A stretch of DNA of 64,000 bases from Paenibacillus luteus (GCF_006542765.1 NZ_SKCD01000055.1:1-64000), one strand, 5' to 3'; shown: positions 34,640 through 43,606, counted from the first letter of the stretch. Program-made: numbers and translations. Notes: generated by a model from the sequence alone, not told the origin.

Positions 34640-37600
34640 ATGATCAACTACGAGCAGGAACTGCTTGATTTTATGAGAGAAACGGCTTATAAGCCGATGA
34701 CGTACCAAGAGCTGGAGAAGCATTTTGGTATCGTAGATGCAGCGGAGTTTAAGGAGTTCCTTAAACTGCTGAATCAACTGGAGGACTCGGGAAAAATCAT
34801 TCGTACGCCTAATGACCATTACGGCGTGCCGGAACGGATGAATTTGCTGCGCGGCAAGCTGCAATCGCATGCCAAAGGCTTTGGCTTTCTCATCCCGGAT
34901 GAGAAGGACCACGGGGATGTGTATTTGCACGCCAATGATTTGCAGAGCGCGATGAATGGGGACACCATCCTCGTTCGTGTTACGACCAGAAGCGAGCATG
35001 GCGGTCGTATGGAGGGTGAGGTTGTGCGCATCGTTGAGCGCGCAGTCACACAAATTGTCGGAACGTTCGAGGATCACGATGTATATGCTTTCGTTGTGCC
35101 GGATGACAAGCGGATTAACCGGGATATTTTTATTCCGAAGGGTGGTTACCAAGGAGCTGTATCCGGCCAGAAGGTTGTCGTGAAAATCGTTTCCTATCCG
35201 GAAGGCCGTTCGGCGGCCGAAGGGGAAATTGTCGAAATTTTGGGACATAAGAATGATCCGGGCGTAGACATCCTGTCCATCATTCGCAAGCACCAGCTGC
35301 CTGAAGGCTTCCCTGAAGAAGTCATGGCCGAAGCGGAAGCCGCGCCTGACTCCATTACCGACGATGAGATTATCCAGCAGGGTAGACGCGACTTGCGCGG
35401 AGAGGTTATTGTGACGATTGATGGCGAGGACGCCAAGGACTTGGATGATGCGGTTCATGTGAAGCGCCTGGAGAACGGCAATTATTTGCTAGGGGTTCAT
35501 ATCGCTGACGTAGGCTATTATGTAAGAGAAAATTCGCAGCTCGATCAAGAAGCCTACCAGAGGGGCTGCAGCGTTTATTTGGTTGACCGCGTTATTCCGA
35601 TGCTGCCTCACCGCTTATCGAACGGGATCTGCTCGCTCAATCCACAGGTTGATCGCCTGACGCTGTCATGCGAGATGGAATTTGATGCGGATACCCTAAA
35701 ACGCGTGCGTCACGACGTTTTCACGAGCGTAATCCGTACGAAAGAGCGGATGACCTATACTAATGTGAAAAAAATACTGACGGCGAGCGTTGAGGAGCCG
35801 CAAACCGAGCTCAAAGAGCGTTATGCGGATTTGCTGGATACTTTTAGCCTGATGGAAGACCTTGCTATGCGACTTCGCTTGAAGCGGATGAAGCGCGGTG
35901 CGATCGATTTTGATTTTCAAGAGTCGAAGGTCATCGTAGATGACAATGGCAAAGCGGTAGATATTATTAAGCGCGAGCGGTCGGTAGCCGAGCAGATCAT
36001 CGAGGAGTTCATGCTTGTTGCTAATGAAACGGTTGCTGAGCATTTCCACTGGCTTCGTGTTCCGTTCCTTTACCGAATTCACGAGGATCCTACCCAGGAA
36101 AAACTGCTGAACTTTGTGCAATTTGCAGCTAACTTTGGTTATACCGTTAAAGGCAAGGGCAACACGATTCATCCGAAGGCATTGCAGACGCTGCTTGAGG
36201 ATATTCGTGGCACAAAGGAAGCGACTGTCATCTCAACGGTCATGCTTCGTTCCATGAAGCAGGCGAAATATGATGCGGAGAGCCTTGGTCATTTTGGCCT
36301 TGCGGCTGAGTTCTACTCCCATTTCACATCGCCAATTCGCCGCTATCCGGATCTGGTTATACACCGGGTCATTCGCGAGGTACTGGAAGGCAAAGGCCAA
36401 CTGACCCAAGCTCGTCATGAGGCATTGACGGCAAGGATGCCGGAAATTGCGCAGCATTCCTCTGAACGGGAGCGCGTAGCGGTTGATGCTGAACGCGATA
36501 CTGAGCAACTGAAGAAATGCGAATTCATGCTGGATAAGGTCGGCGAAGAGTTTGAAGGCATTATTAGCAGCGTAACGAGCTTCGGCATGTTCATTGAGCT
36601 AGACAATTCCGTTGAAGGCTTGATTCGACTGAGCGATATGTCGGACGACTATTACAACTTTCATGAGCAGCATATGATCTTGGTCGGCGAGCGCACTTCG
36701 AAAATATACCGAATTGGCGATGAGGTAAAGATACGTGTGACTCGTGTCAGCATGACGGAGCATACGATTGATTTTGAGCTTGTGGATATGAAGCCGCGCA
36801 GCGGCAAGGGCATTCCAAGCAGCTTCGGCGGCAAGAAGCGCGGTGGCTTCGGTGAACGCGCCGGAAGCAGTGATCGTGGCAATCGCGGTGGCAAAGGCCG
36901 CGGCGGAAGTTCGGATGGCCGAGGGCGTGGAGGCAATGGCCAAGGCGGTGCAGGTCGCGGAGGCAGCGGATCTGGTGCAAGCGCAGATGGCCGGAGTCGT
37001 GGAGGAAATGATCAGAGCAGCGCGGTTCGCGGAGGAAGCGGAGCTGGTGCAGGGCCGGATGGCCGGAGCCGTGGCGGGAATGAACAAAACGGCAAGGGCA
37101 GTACAGAGGGCCGGGGCGGCGCGAGCGCGGGCGGCCGCGGTGGCAAGGGTCGCGGCGGGAAAGGGCGGCGCGACAGCTTTAGCAGCGGAGTCGACCGCAG
37201 CGTAGTCGGCATTGTCGAGCAAGCCAACCCGTGGCGGATCGATGCCCCTGATAGCGGGCGCGGCGGCAAACGGCGCGGCCGGGGTGGCGCAGGCGAAGCC
37301 GGCGCTGACGTAAGCGGCGGCGGAAATGCGCCGGCGGAGCGTGGGCCAGGGCAAGAGGCGAATACGTCGCCGGGCCAAGGCAGTGAGCAGTCGCGCGCAG
37401 GCGGACGCGGCGGGCGCACGGATATGTGGGGCCTGCCCATCCGCAGCAGCGGCGGGCCAGGCGGCAATGGCCGCGGTGGAGCGGGGAAGTGGCGGAACGA
37501 GGGTAGCGGCGGCGCTCCGAAGCGGAAGCGTACTTCGGAGAGCGGTGTGTTTAACGGGGAGCAAAATGCTGCTGCTCCTATAGCAGAAGGCAGCGCTGCA

Positions 37601-37684
37601 AGCCCCGAGAAAAGCAAGCGGAAGAGGAAAAACAAGAGCGGTGGCAACGCTACAGCGGCCTTCGTTCGCAAAAACGGCAAATAG
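34640..37684 (+). CDS. rnr: ribonuclease R with a very long Gly/Arg-rich C-terminal tail
   Basis: 1014 residues against about 720-820 for usual RNase R. Order: N-terminal helix-turn-helix and cold-shock-like domains (1-220); RNB catalytic domain with IDGEDAKDLDDAVHV (metal-binding aspartates) near residue 257; S1 domain (GIISSVTSFGMFIELDNSVE) near 635-715. Beyond ~715 there is ~300 residues of low-complexity Gly, Arg, Ser, Asn with many RGG and GRGG units, ending in Lys/Arg-rich KSKRKRKNKSGG. RNase R degrades structured RNA 3' to 5' and works with SmpB-tmRNA, encoded just downstream. GAGGAG lies 11 bases before the ATG. Confidence 0.95.
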   Translation: MINYEQELLDFMRETAYKPMTYQELEKHFGIVDAAEFKEFLKLLNQLEDSGKIIRTPNDHYGVPERMNLLRGKLQSHAKGFGFLIPDEKDHGDVYLHANDLQSAMNGDTILVRVTTRSEHGGRMEGEVVRIVERAVTQIVGTFEDHDVYAFVVPDDKRINRDIFIPKGGYQGAVSGQKVVVKIVSYPEGRSAAEGEIVEILGHKNDPGVDILSIIRKHQLPEGFPEEVMAEAEAAPDSITDDEIIQQGRRDLRGEVIVTIDGEDAKDLDDAVHVKRLENGNYLLGVHIADVGYYVRENSQLDQEAYQRGCSVYLVDRVIPMLPHRLSNGICSLNPQVDRLTLSCEMEFDADTLKRVRHDVFTSVIRTKERMTYTNVKKILTASVEEPQTELKERYADLLDTFSLMEDLAMRLRLKRMKRGAIDFDFQESKVIVDDNGKAVDIIKRERSVAEQIIEEFMLVANETVAEHFHWLRVPFLYRIHEDPTQEKLLNFVQFAANFGYTVKGKGNTIHPKALQTLLEDIRGTKEATVISTVMLRSMKQAKYDAESLGHFGLAAEFYSHFTSPIRRYPDLVIHRVIREVLEGKGQLTQARHEALTARMPEIAQHSSERERVAVDAERDTEQLKKCEFMLDKVGEEFEGIISSVTSFGMFIELDNSVEGLIRLSDMSDDYYNFHEQHMILVGERTSKIYRIGDEVKIRVTRVSMTEHTIDFELVDMKPRSGKGIPSSFGGKKRGGFGERAGSSDRGNRGGKGRGGSSDGRGRGGNGQGGAGRGGSGSGASADGRSRGGNDQSSAVRGGSGAGAGPDGRSRGGNEQNGKGSTEGRGGASAGGRGGKGRGGKGRRDSFSSGVDRSVVGIVEQANPWRIDAPDSGRGGKRRGRGGAGEAGADVSGGGNAPAERGPGQEANTSPGQGSEQSRAGGRGGRTDMWGLPIRSSGGPGGNGRGGAGKWRNEGSGGAPKRKRTSESGVFNGEQNAAAPIAEGSAASPEKSKRKRKNKSGGNATAAFVRKNGK

Positions 37685-37772
37685 AAAATAATGGCGGCGA
37701 TTTCCGTTCTGATACAGAATTGGAAGTCGCCGCGAACTGGGCAAAATGGGAAAATATATTTAAGCTCGTCAC

Positions 37773-37801
37773 TTGCATTTTAATTCTGGGTATAGTACAC
37801 T
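37773..37801 (+). promoter_or_regulatory. predicted csp promoter
   Basis: TTGCAT, 17-base spacer, TACACT, giving a leader of about 135 bases. A weaker candidate (TTGTTT-N18-TATTAA) lies at 37888-37917. Confidence 0.45.
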
Positions 37802-37825
37802 CTAATCAATCGATAATATGAACCT

Positions 37826-37889
37826 GAATTCACATATTGAAAAGGGTGTCATTATAGTCATGAAACCCTTTCCAATGTGTGAATTTTTT
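37826..37889 (+). terminator. hairpin with T run in the csp leader
   Basis: GAATTCACATATTG-AAAAGGGT pairs with ACCCTTT-CCAATGTGTGAATT, followed by a T run, between the best promoter and the csp start. It may be an attenuator, a temperature-responsive leader, or the end of a short RNA. Confidence 0.65.
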
Positions 37890-37943
37890 GTTTAAAGACA
37901 AACCAGGCGCATATTAATATTATTTTTTTGGAGGTTTTTACAC

Positions 37944-38144
37944 ATGCAACAAGGTACAGTTAAATGGTTTAACGCAGAAAAAGGTTTCGGCTTTATCGAA
38001 GTTGAAGGCGGCAACGATGTATTCGTACATTTCTCCGCAATCACTGGCGAAGGCTTCAAAACTCTTGAAGAAGGACAACGCGTAGAATTTAACGTTGTTC
38101 AAGGCAACCGTGGACCACAAGCAGAAAACGTTGTAAAGCTGTAG
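37944..38144 (+). CDS. cold-shock protein (CspA/CspB family)
   Basis: 66 residues, full length. RNA-binding motifs RNP1 (KGFGFI) and RNP2 (VFVHFS) are intact; starts MQQGTVKWFNAEKGFGF. Binds single-stranded RNA/DNA as an OB-fold chaperone. Strong GGAGG site and highly expressed codon use. Confidence 0.95.
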   Translation: MQQGTVKWFNAEKGFGFIEVEGGNDVFVHFSAITGEGFKTLEEGQRVEFNVVQGNRGPQAENVVKL

Positions 38145-38163
38145 TAGCTTACGAACGTTAATA

Positions 38164-38201
38164 AAACCGCCTTTAGCCTTCGGGTTGAAGGCGGTTTTTT
38201 T
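38164..38201 (+). terminator. terminator of csp
   Basis: AAACCGCCTT... / ...AAGGCGGTTT hairpin followed by seven T; A runs on the other side may also serve the minus-strand cutC. Confidence 0.88.
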
Positions 38202-38222
38202 GTACGTGATACTATCTTAGTT

Positions 38223-38945
38223 CTAAAGGAATGGCTTTAAGACTTGGCATGCTTGCATCACAAGAGAACCATCAATAGGCGAGTGGACACCTCCGGTTCT
38301 AACTCCTGTTCCAAGATGCACGGCCCTTGCTCCTGTTGCCGATATGAAGTCTGGCAGGGATGCAATTGAAATCCCGCTGCCAGGCATAATGGTTATGCCA
38401 TGATCGCTGCTTAGCTCAATTAATCGTTTGATTTCGTCAACCGCATTCAGCACACTAGGCTGTCCTCCAGAGGTTAATATCCACTTGATTTGGGGATACT
38501 TCATGAGCGTAAATAGAGCTTCTTCTTGATCGGCTGCTTCATCAAAGGCCCGGTGAAAAGTAACAGGACGGTCACCAGCAGCCTCCAGCAGTCTCTCCAT
38601 GCTAACGGTGTCAATCATGCCATTCGCGTCCAGCGTGCCGAGAACAAAAGCGTGGACGCCTAGAGAGCGCATTTTTGCTATTTGCTGGACCATTTCGTTG
38701 AGATCGGCCTGGCCATATACAAAGGACTTACTATGCGGTCTGATCATCGCATGTACGGGAATCGTTTTATGGTTAGGAATGGTTTGTTCAAGCTTATTCA
38801 AAGCATTAAGCACGGAGGTGATTTGTGCCTCGCTTGGGCTAAGTCCGCCCTGATCAAAGGCAGAGATTAGCTCTACGCGATCTGCGCCGTGCGTGACAGC
38901 TGTAACCGCTTCATCTGCTGTCGTAGCAATGATTTCAAGAAGCAT
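38223..38945 (-). CDS. cutC: CutC family protein
   Basis: 240-residue TIM barrel. LEIIATTADEAVTAVTHGADRVEL, VHAMIRPHSKSF, VTFHRAFDEA and ILTSGGQPSVL are CutC signatures. The family was named for copper homeostasis in E. coli, but that role is disputed, so the activity is left open. AAAAGGAG precedes the ATG on the minus strand. It is the only minus-strand gene between clpP and the islands. Confidence 0.88.
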   Translation of the reverse strand: MLLEIIATTADEAVTAVTHGADRVELISAFDQGGLSPSEAQITSVLNALNKLEQTIPNHKTIPVHAMIRPHSKSFVYGQADLNEMVQQIAKMRSLGVHAFVLGTLDANGMIDTVSMERLLEAAGDRPVTFHRAFDEAADQEEALFTLMKYPQIKWILTSGGQPSVLNAVDEIKRLIELSSDHGITIMPGSGISIASLPDFISATGARAVHLGTGVRTGGVHSPIDGSLVMQACQVLKPFL

Positions 38946-39081
38946 GGCTATTCTCCTTTTGGATATCAGGCTTTCGGATAGGAGCGCTTGAGCGCCGCCT
39001 TGATTTCCGTTCTTAAAGTTGTTACAATGAACTCCAATAGTGCAACCACTATTTTAGCTTATTTGAGTCGAGGTGACTAGC

Positions 39082-39561
39082 ATGGGTAAGAAAAGTGACG
39101 GCAAGCAGCTCGCCCAGAACAAGAAGGCTTCCCATGACTATTTCATTGAGGAAACGTTCGAGACAGGCATGGTGCTGTTAGGTACAGAGATTAAATCGCT
39201 TCGAAACGGCCGGGCGAACATCGGCGATGCTTTTGCGACAATCCGCAACGGGGAACTGTTTATTCACAATATGCACATCAGTCCATTCGAGCAAGGGAAT
39301 ATGCATAACCCAAGCGATCCAACGCGGGCTCGCAAACTGCTTATGCATAAGGCACAAATCCACAAGCTTCTTGGCTTATCTAAACAAGAAGGGTATGCGA
39401 TTGTACCATTAAAGATTTATATACGCAATGGGTTTGCCAAGCTGTTAATTGGGCTGGGTAAAGGTAAGAAGCAATACGATAAGCGGGATACCGCAGCCAA
39501 GCGTGATGCTCAGCGTGATATCCAGCGTGTCCTGCGTGAAAAACAGAAGGTCGCACGCTAA
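39082..39561 (+). CDS. smpB: SsrA-binding protein
   Basis: 159 residues. ETGMVLLGTEIKSLRNGRAN and IGDAFATIRNGELFI are family motifs, with the basic C-terminal tail that mimics the tRNA anticodon arm. It delivers tmRNA to stalled ribosomes; its partner RNA gene lies 262 bases downstream. ATG 39082 follows GAGGTG. Confidence 0.96.
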   Translation: MGKKSDGKQLAQNKKASHDYFIEETFETGMVLLGTEIKSLRNGRANIGDAFATIRNGELFIHNMHISPFEQGNMHNPSDPTRARKLLMHKAQIHKLLGLSKQEGYAIVPLKIYIRNGFAKLLIGLGKGKKQYDKRDTAAKRDAQRDIQRVLREKQKVAR

Positions 39562-39823
39562 GCTCATTCTTCCATGGAAGACAACGGCCAGCGCTGCCAA
39601 TAACAAATGTGCACGAAAGCACTCCTTCGTGGTATACTAAGTAAGCAGCAACGGCAACACAACAAAGCAAGTGCATTTCGTGCTAGACAATCGGAACAGC
39701 CTGACAGAGTTTTTCTGACAGCAGCTGATCTTTAATCCTAAAGCTTCAATTGAGCTAAACGTTAGTGCTTCCCACTATGACTTTCTGTCGCATTGGCCAG
39801 CAGCTAGCCGTTTATGCAAAATT
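39562..39823. other. smpB-ssrA spacer
   Basis: 262 bases without a gene. It has one extended -10 candidate (TGGTATACT, 39630-39638). No protein reading frame is convincing. Confidence 0.5.
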
Positions 39824-40188
39824 GGGGGCGTTTATGGATTCGACGGGGATTGGACGAGCGCGGGTTGCGGGTAGCAGGGAGTCGTCTGCTTCATCAACGC
39901 TAAAGCCTATTAAACGGCAAACAACAAACAAACTACGCTTTCGCAGCCTAAGAAACTGTGTGCGTGCTTCTACCCAGCATCGTCCATGTGACTGGATTAG
40001 GGGCTAACAAGTAGTGGAATACGCTGTCTCATCTCCGCCTGCGGTGAGCTGAAGAAGACAATCAGGCTGACCCAACGTATAGCCGGTTACGGGGCGATAC
40101 TCGGGTGACATCAAAACTGTGACTACACCCGTAGAAGCCTGTGTGGCGTGATCTTCGGACAGGGGTTCAAATCCCCTCGCCTCCACCA
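39824..40188 (+). ncRNA. ssrA: transfer-messenger RNA
   Basis: 365 nt. The 5' end GGGGGCG pairs with 3' CGCCTCC, followed by ACCA; the 3' part has the T arm AGGGGTTCAAATCCCCT. The tag reading frame is 39916-39951 and encodes GKQQTNYAFAA then TAA, which resembles known Paenibacillus tags. The RNA rescues stalled ribosomes with SmpB. Its last 16 bases are repeated at 46817 and 56408, marking island integration. Confidence 0.97.
40173..40188 (+). other. attachment-site copy 1, in the ssrA 3' end
   Basis: CCCCTCGCCTCCACCA: last 16 bases of ssrA and the left boundary of island 1. Identical 16-mers occur at 46817 and 56408. Confidence 0.8.
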
Positions 40189-40195
40189 ATACCAT

Positions 40196-40226
40196 GAAAA
40201 ACCCGACCTCGTGAGGTCGGGTTTTT
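40196..40226 (+). terminator. ssrA terminator supplied by island 1
   Basis: AAAAACCCGACCTC / GAGGTCGGGTTTTT. The same sequence follows the second att copy at 46833, where it is interrupted by an IS. The probable original terminator is at 56435. Confidence 0.9.
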
Positions 40227-40256
40227 GCATTTGTTATTTTCGTTAAGACAAATTTT

Positions 40257-40276
40257 GTTGAGCAAACTGGCAGGTT
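40257..40276 (+). repeat. cassette core A
   Basis: GTTGAGCAAACTGGCAGG, 30 bases after the ssrA terminator; first element of the array. One base differs from the GTTGAGCTAACTGGCAGG form. Confidence 0.7.
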
Positions 40277-40412
40277 ACACTAATGCCTTCTCCAGAAAAG
40301 ATAAGGTAATTAAATGGGGTATTTCATTGTATCTCTAACCGTTATGTAATACCTTTTCCTTATCGGAGATGTGTTTAATCAATTAATATTAATAATGGAT
40401 TAGGTGAACAAC

Positions 40413-40826
40413 GTGGTTACAAAGCCGAAAGTGATTAATGATTCTCCTTATTACAAAATACTAAACTACAACATTTACAATGTGTTGGAAAAATTAATGA
40501 ATGCACCAAGTATATTGATTTTTGTAGATTTGTACCACGAAGAAGAAATTGAAAACTTTTTAAGGAACAATAAGATCACAATTATGAACAGTGTCATTCA
40601 AATTGGAAAAAATTATAATATGATGTCATATTATCCTCATATTAAGATAAAAGCTCAGCTTATCAAAGAGTATCAACTTGTAAATTGGGATTTTTCTTGT
40701 GTAGTAATTACTCGTACTGCAGATCACTTATTTATCATTAGGGGAATTGAAGAAGAAGGCCAAGTGGGAATCAGAATAAAAGAAATGCAATTGGGGCTAT
40801 ACGCTGAACTGATCAATATAAAATAA
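40413..40826 (+). CDS. unknown protein
   Basis: 137 residues from GTG 40413 (AGGTGA just upstream) or 140 from GTG 40404. I do not recognise the family. The composition is soluble and rich in Ile, Asn and Lys, with no signal peptide or membrane segment. A+T-rich codon use contrasts with the flanking core genome, as in most genes of the islands. First gene after core A. Confidence 0.6.
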   Translation: MVTKPKVINDSPYYKILNYNIYNVLEKLMNAPSILIFVDLYHEEEIENFLRNNKITIMNSVIQIGKNYNMMSYYPHIKIKAQLIKEYQLVNWDFSCVVITRTADHLFIIRGIEEEGQVGIRIKEMQLGLYAELINIK

Positions 40827-40912
40827 TATCCTCAGTTAAACTTCATAAGTGTTTCGTAAAATCATTTAAGTAAAAAAGAACAATTGTTCAAAACAAGGAC
40901 TAATGTGAAAAG

Positions 40913-41215
40913 GTGAGTGTTTATCATGATTGCAAACCTGGTGATAAGATTTATGTAATACAGGGTTTCGTTGCGAAATCCTATATTGATGAAAGTGGGC
41001 TTTTTTCATCTGAGAAATCTATTGAACTTGACATTGGTGATACTGTTCAATATATAGATTGGAACGATAAATATACTGGAGACAATATGATAAGAATGGT
41101 TAGCTATATACTTTACGAGACCGGAGAATTGCTTGAAGCAGCTGAAACCTTTTTTGTAACAGAGGAAGTATGGGAAGAATTAAGTGAATATTTTAAAACA
41201 AAGTCAGGATATTGA
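40913..41215 (+). CDS. unknown protein
   Basis: 100 residues, acidic, beginning MSVYHDCKPGDKIYVIQG, with an ordinary soluble composition. The GTG start at 40913 is the only in-frame candidate (a stop lies just upstream); AAGGA occurs ~14 bases before it. No family recognised. Followed at once by cassette repeat B; the stop codon overlaps the start of the repeat. Confidence 0.5.
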   Translation: MSVYHDCKPGDKIYVIQGFVAKSYIDESGLFSSEKSIELDIGDTVQYIDWNDKYTGDNMIRMVSYILYETGELLEAAETFFVTEEVWEELSEYFKTKSGY

Positions 41216-41300
41216 ACTAACAAGGAACTATAACTTCATAATCACCAGGACGAGGTTGCCAGCATCAAACGGCAGCCTCGTTGAGCTAACTGGCAGGTTA
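41213..41300 (+). repeat. cassette repeat B (core-hairpin-core)
   Basis: Left core TGAACTAACAAGGAACTATA, hairpin ACGAGGTTGCC / GGCAGCCTCGT, right core TTGAGCTAACTGGCAGG. The hairpin may also end transcription. Confidence 0.8.
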
Positions 41301-41430
41301 CTTCCAATATGTGTTAGTATAGAGGTGGCTATTACATTGCCGTTAGGGAACCAGGACAGGATACCCCATTGTTCTGAAAAGATTGGGGATGGCTGCAGAT
41401 GGAGTAAGATCATTAAAGAGGTGATGCAGG

Positions 41431-41865
41431 TTGAAGAAATGGGCTTTCCTTATCTCGCTTCTTATTCTTGGCTTCATAATCATGGGATACAACTATGTTG
41501 AAGAGAGTACCAAGGCACAGAACTTACAAAACTCAATTGATACAAAATTTAAGCATGAACTAAGCAACGTTCTCGGCAGTTTTAGCATGATGATGAATGA
41601 CTATACGTATCGATCCGTCTTATCAAGTGTTTCCAATGTGGCCTCTATTTCTGAATTAACTTCTTATGAGGATCAGAATGATAACTTGGATATTAGTTTG
41701 TATAACCTATATATTTCTTTGAGAGAGGATAAATCTAAAGAAAAAGTTCTATCTAGAGCAGATGAATTAAGAGATGTATTTATGATGCTGGTAACTGATC
41801 CTGCAAGTAAAGAAGCGACGGATAAACTAATCCAAATTACTGATGAAACATTTTTTAGAGAATGA
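41431..41865 (+). CDS. unknown protein with N-terminal membrane anchor
   Basis: 144 residues from TTG 41431, preceded by GAGGTGATG. KKWAFLISLLILGFIIMGY is a signal anchor or signal peptide, and the rest is a helical, soluble domain probably outside the membrane. No family recognised. It lies between cassette repeats B and C as a single-gene cassette. Confidence 0.65.
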   Translation: MKKWAFLISLLILGFIIMGYNYVEESTKAQNLQNSIDTKFKHELSNVLGSFSMMMNDYTYRSVLSSVSNVASISELTSYEDQNDNLDISLYNLYISLREDKSKEKVLSRADELRDVFMMLVTDPASKEATDKLIQITDETFFRE

Positions 41866-41904
41866 CTGAATGGTTTTCGAAGTCATATTAACAGTTATCC
41901 TTGA

Positions 41905-41993
41905 TTAAGCTAACGTGAAACTTTAGTTCAATAAAAACACGGAAGCAGCCGATCACAATGATTGGCTGCTTTATTACGCTAACTGGCAGTTAT
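41905..41993 (+). repeat. cassette repeat C (core-hairpin-core)
   Basis: Core ATTAAGCTAACGTGAAAC then TTTAGTTCAATA; hairpin AAGCAGCC / GGCTGCTT, different in sequence from the other units; right core GCTAACTGGCAG. Confidence 0.75.
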
Positions 41994-42117
41994 CTATAAG
42001 ACGATTGATTCATTCGGGGGATTGCGGGAATTTCAAAAGTGGAATATTATTTACTTATGATTAACGTATTGGCTTACTAATTAATGCTTATATTAATTTT
42101 ATCGGAGTGGATGTATT

Positions 42118-42903
42118 ATGTATCCCCATCATCAAGCTGCCATTGATGCCATCACCAACAAGCTTAAAGCCAGACCCGACGTACAAGGGATCATCATCGG
42201 AGGTTCCGTGGCGCATGGCTTTGCCAATGAAACCTCTGATATCGACATTATGATCGTCCTTTCTGAAGAGGATCACAAGAAAGCTTGTTCCATCCATAAT
42301 CTTGGGTATTTCGAAACGGAATCCTGTTCTTATGAAGGCGGTTACGTGGACGGGAAAGTTGTATCCGCTTCCTACATCAAGCAAGTGGCCGAATCCGGCA
42401 GCGATCCTGCTAAGTTCGCATTCCAGGATGCGTTCGTCACCTATTCCAATATCGAGGGGTTGGAACAGTTGGTCCAAGACGCTCCCCGATATCCGGTGGA
42501 GAAAAAGGCAGAGAACATGCAGAAGTTCTATGCACAATTCGAAACCTGGAAATGGTATTATTACGAAGGACTGAAACGCAACAATCGTTTATTAATCGAC
42601 TACTGTTTGACCCACTATGCCTTTTTCGCAGGTAGGTTGATTTTGGTACACAACGAAACGCTGTTCCCTTCTTATAAGTGGTTCTTAAAGGTTCTGGAAG
42701 GGGTTGAAAAGAAGCCGGAGAATTTGTTGGCGGACATCCATCGGGTACTGGAAGAACGAACGCCGGAAGCCGTCGAGAATCTGTACGAGAGTATTGTGGA
42801 ATTTAATAACTGGTATCAGGCAGAGCATCATTGGTCGATTCAGTTCATGATGGATAGCCAGCTGAACTGGATGGACGGACCGGTTCCGGTTCTCGATTTA
42901 TAA
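42118..42903 (+). CDS. nucleotidyltransferase-domain protein
   Basis: 261 residues. The N-terminal polymerase-beta-like motif GGSVAHGFANETSDIDIMIV (GS plus DxD metal residues) marks a nucleotidyltransferase. The C-terminal ~150 residues are helical with many Trp/Tyr and resemble the accessory domain of antibiotic-type nucleotidyltransferases. Substrate unknown; an aminoglycoside or other small molecule is possible but not shown. ATG 42118 has GGAGTGG seven bases upstream. Codon use is less A+T-rich than in neighbouring cassettes, pointing to a different origin. Confidence 0.8.
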   Translation: MYPHHQAAIDAITNKLKARPDVQGIIIGGSVAHGFANETSDIDIMIVLSEEDHKKACSIHNLGYFETESCSYEGGYVDGKVVSASYIKQVAESGSDPAKFAFQDAFVTYSNIEGLEQLVQDAPRYPVEKKAENMQKFYAQFETWKWYYYEGLKRNNRLLIDYCLTHYAFFAGRLILVHNETLFPSYKWFLKVLEGVEKKPENLLADIHRVLEERTPEAVENLYESIVEFNNWYQAEHHWSIQFMMDSQLNWMDGPVPVLDL

Positions 42904-42910
42904 ACTGTTC

Positions 42911-43005
42911 CGCTAACGGGACACTATAGCTTCATAATCACCAGAACGAGGCTGCCGACATAAATCGGCAGCCTCGTTGAGCTAACGGGCAGGATAGTTC
43001 AATAA
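42911..43005 (+). repeat. cassette repeat D (core-hairpin-core)
   Basis: GCTAACGGGACACTATAG, then hairpin CGAGGCTGCC / GGCAGCCTCG, then GTTGAGCTAACGGGCAGG and ATAGTTCAATAA. It is the most complete unit and its middle is almost identical to repeats F and G. Confidence 0.88.
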
Positions 43006-43103
43006 ATTAGCGAATAAATCAAATACGACGAATTTGAGTAGTTCGGAGATTAGTTCTTATATGACACAGCAATTTCCACTATCCTCAATCAGGAGTGAAC
43101 TAA

Positions 43104-43502
43104 TTGAAAGATATTAAAGATTTAATTCCACAACATAAGCACGATATGGATACAATCGACAAATTAAAAAATATTAATCATGATGAAACTGATCTTGGAC
43201 CAATTATGGATGATTTATTTGAATGGATTCAAGACATTAATTGGCCAATTGCTCAAGAGCTGTGTAAGATAATTCCCCAATTAAAACTTATTGACGTAGT
43301 GCCGCAAATACAGAAGGTATTGAATAGCAATGATGACTGTTGGCAATTCGCATGCATTCATTTCCTAATACCTAAACTGTCTTTAGATATGCGAGAGCTA
43401 ATAAAAGCAGATCTACTTAGAATTATACAGAATCCGACCCGTAATGAGAAACTTTGTGAGATAGATCAGGGAGCAAGAGAAGTTTATGAAAGCCTATTCT
43501 AA
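43104..43502 (+). CDS. DUF5071-like protein
   Basis: 132 residues from TTG 43104, with AGGAGTGA upstream. DLIPQHKHDMDTIDKLKNI, LFEWIQDINWPIAQELCKII and SNDDCWQF match the pattern I know from DUF5071, small HEAT-like proteins of unknown role, often in accessory regions. It is cut off from its downstream cassette core by an IS110-family insertion. Confidence 0.7.
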   Translation: MKDIKDLIPQHKHDMDTIDKLKNINHDETDLGPIMDDLFEWIQDINWPIAQELCKIIPQLKLIDVVPQIQKVLNSNDDCWQFACIHFLIPKLSLDMRELIKADLLRIIQNPTRNEKLCEIDQGAREVYESLF

Positions 43503-43588
43503 TAAGTATGCAATGTCTTATAACACCATATTTATGCATCGGGGCATTAAGCTCCCTCGGTAAAATGCAGTTTTCTCACGAATGCTCG

Positions 43589-43606
43589 CTTATTCGCAGG
43601 ATTTCA
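43589..43606. repeat. 18-bp inverted repeat inside IS copy 1 (outer arm)
   Basis: CTTATTCGCAGGATTTCA; its exact reverse complement is at 43854-43871. The pair brackets the putative bridge-RNA region. Copy 2 has the same pair at 54549 and 54845; the remnant at 50289 keeps only this arm. Confidence 0.85.

Noticed and set aside
36599..37744. Long minus-strand frames opposite the RNase R tail
   Set aside because: They are shadows of the G+C-rich RGG repeat; composition is Pro/Ala low complexity with no ribosome site.
39741..39767. Core-like TTGAGCTAAACGTTAG upstream of ssrA
   Set aside because: It resembles the cassette core but lies outside the islands, lacks the GGGA part and has no partner hairpin; likely chance.
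41184..41501. 105-codon frame across cassette repeat B
   Set aside because: It runs through the repeat and overlaps a better-supported gene (41431) in another frame.
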